The notes below the pieces were generated by a model. It was not told the origin of the DNA. It did no database searches and saw nothing but the letters and a program-made list of their open reading frames with translations. Below, piece after piece: positions 5,343-5,684 of a DNA stretch of 5,684 nucleotides. Location of the stretch: positions 1 to 5,684 of the forward strand of contig JBAZOJ010000226.1 of the NCBI GenBank assembly GCA_041648755.1, written 5' to 3'. Numbering within the stretch: position 1 is the stretch's first letter; the number at the start of each line of letters is the position of its first letter. Source of the DNA: JBAZOJ01 sp041648755 (lineage in GTDB: Bacteria > Planctomycetota > B143-G9). Made by a program: the position numbers and the translations under genes.

Positions 5343-5358
5343 AGTATAGCAGATTATC
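5343..5358 (-). promoter_or_regulatory. Candidate mutS2 promoter -10 elements; possible leaderless start
   Basis: On the minus strand TATACT (5348-5343) lies seven bases before the GTG start codon (5335), so transcription would begin at or within one base of the start codon. A second -10-like hexamer, GATAAT (5358-5353), lies just upstream, with GCGACA (5379-5374) at a short 15-base spacing, and would give a leader of about 10 bases. The intervening bases ACCTACC show no Shine-Dalgarno. No good -35 box is seen for TATACT. Confidence 0.45.
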
Positions 5359-5417
5359 GCCATTTGCGCGACTTGTCGCCGACCGACGAAGCAGAACGAA
5401 GTGACCGGAAGTCTTTT

Positions 5418-5446
5418 TTTGCAGGGAACGGCGGAGAGAGTACAAT
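5418..5446 (+). promoter_or_regulatory. Sigma70-type promoter of the right-edge lipoprotein gene
   Basis: TTTGCA (5418-5423) lies 17 bases before TACAAT (5441-5446). The boxes match consensus in 4 and 5 of 6 positions. The predicted transcription start is near 5453, giving a leader of about 39 bases that includes the Shine-Dalgarno AGGGA (5481-5485). Confidence 0.55.
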
Positions 5447-5491
5447 TCCGAGTCCGACACGAGACCCGATAACACACAGCAGGGAAAAGAA

Positions 5492-5684
5492 ATGCACAAA
5501 CGCAGGTTACTCTTGGCACTTTGCGCAACGATTGCACTTGTTTCCATTTCCGCCGGATGCGACAAGAAGGATCGCCCGAGGCCGACCCTTGCCCCGGTCG
5601 CAAGCCCCGCGGCAACTTCAGAAGCACCCAGTGATGAATTCGATCCGCGAAAAACCGGAGCTGAGGCGATAACGCACAATGTCT
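5492..5684 (+). CDS. Lipoprotein, N-terminal part only (cut by right edge)
   Basis: ATG 5492-5494 opens 64 codons that run off the window. A Shine-Dalgarno AGGGA (5481-5485) lies six bases upstream, with a promoter at 5418-5446. The protein starts MHKRR, then a hydrophobic core (LLLALCATIALVSIS), then a lipobox S-A-G-C with Cys23 as the likely lipidated residue, so it should be membrane-anchored outside the cytoplasm. Residues 24-50 (DKKDRPRPTLAP...) are a Pro/Ala/Ser-rich, probably disordered linker. The last visible part (FDPRKTGAEAITHNV) may begin a folded domain, but too little is present to name it. The gene diverges from mutS2 across a 156-base gap. Confidence 0.85.
   Translation, partial: MHKRRLLLALCATIALVSISAGCDKKDRPRPTLAPVASPAATSEAPSDEFDPRKTGAEAITHNV

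Noticed and set aside
4815..5672. A 285-codon plus-strand open frame covering the 5' end of mutS2 and the right-edge lipoprotein start
   Set aside because: It conflicts with both the MutS2 N-terminus and the lipoprotein frame, which has a ribosome site, signal peptide and lipobox. Its own translation is Ser/Arg-rich and featureless.

Overview
The window is a GC-rich (roughly 57-60%) stretch of a bacterial chromosome with ordinary sigma70-type promoters, good Shine-Dalgarno sites, GTG starts on two genes, and lipobox secretion signals. Gene content does not fix the phylum. A stand-alone AICAR transformylase, a MutS2 and a planctomycete/armatimonad-style CAP-domain secreted protein suggest a non-model phylum such as Armatimonadota, Planctomycetota or a relative. 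This is an inference and not a taxonomic call.

Layout, left to right. (1) Positions 1-124 (minus) hold the first 41 codons of a lipoprotein gene running off the left edge. (2) Positions 125-238 are a divergent promoter region serving that gene and the next. (3) Positions 239-1525 (plus) encode a 428-residue AICAR transformylase, equivalent to the C-terminal half of PurH without the IMP cyclohydrolase half. (4) Positions 1605-1695 (plus) are a complete tRNA-Ser(GCT) with encoded CCA, its own strong promoter, and a strong, probably bidirectional terminator. (5) Positions 1734-1973 are a non-coding convergent region carrying a degenerate A/G-rich repeat patch. (6) On the minus strand, mutS2 (5335-3425) is followed after 62 bases by a secreted CAP-superfamily protein gene (3362-1974). 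These two are probably co-transcribed. (7) Positions 5336-5491 are a second divergent promoter region. (8) Positions 5492-5684 (plus) are the start of a second lipoprotein gene cut by the right edge.

The genes do not form an obvious single pathway: purine synthesis, one tRNA, a DNA/ribosome-quality ATPase and three exported proteins. I see no mobile element, CRISPR array, toxin-antitoxin pair or defence locus. The items most worth a second look are a MutS2 that ends exactly after its KOW-like domain with no Smr domain, a start codon for mutS2 that looks leaderless, the monofunctional AICAR transformylase, a cysteine cluster in the CAP domain, and the repeat patch with a small related copy between mutS2 and the CAP gene.
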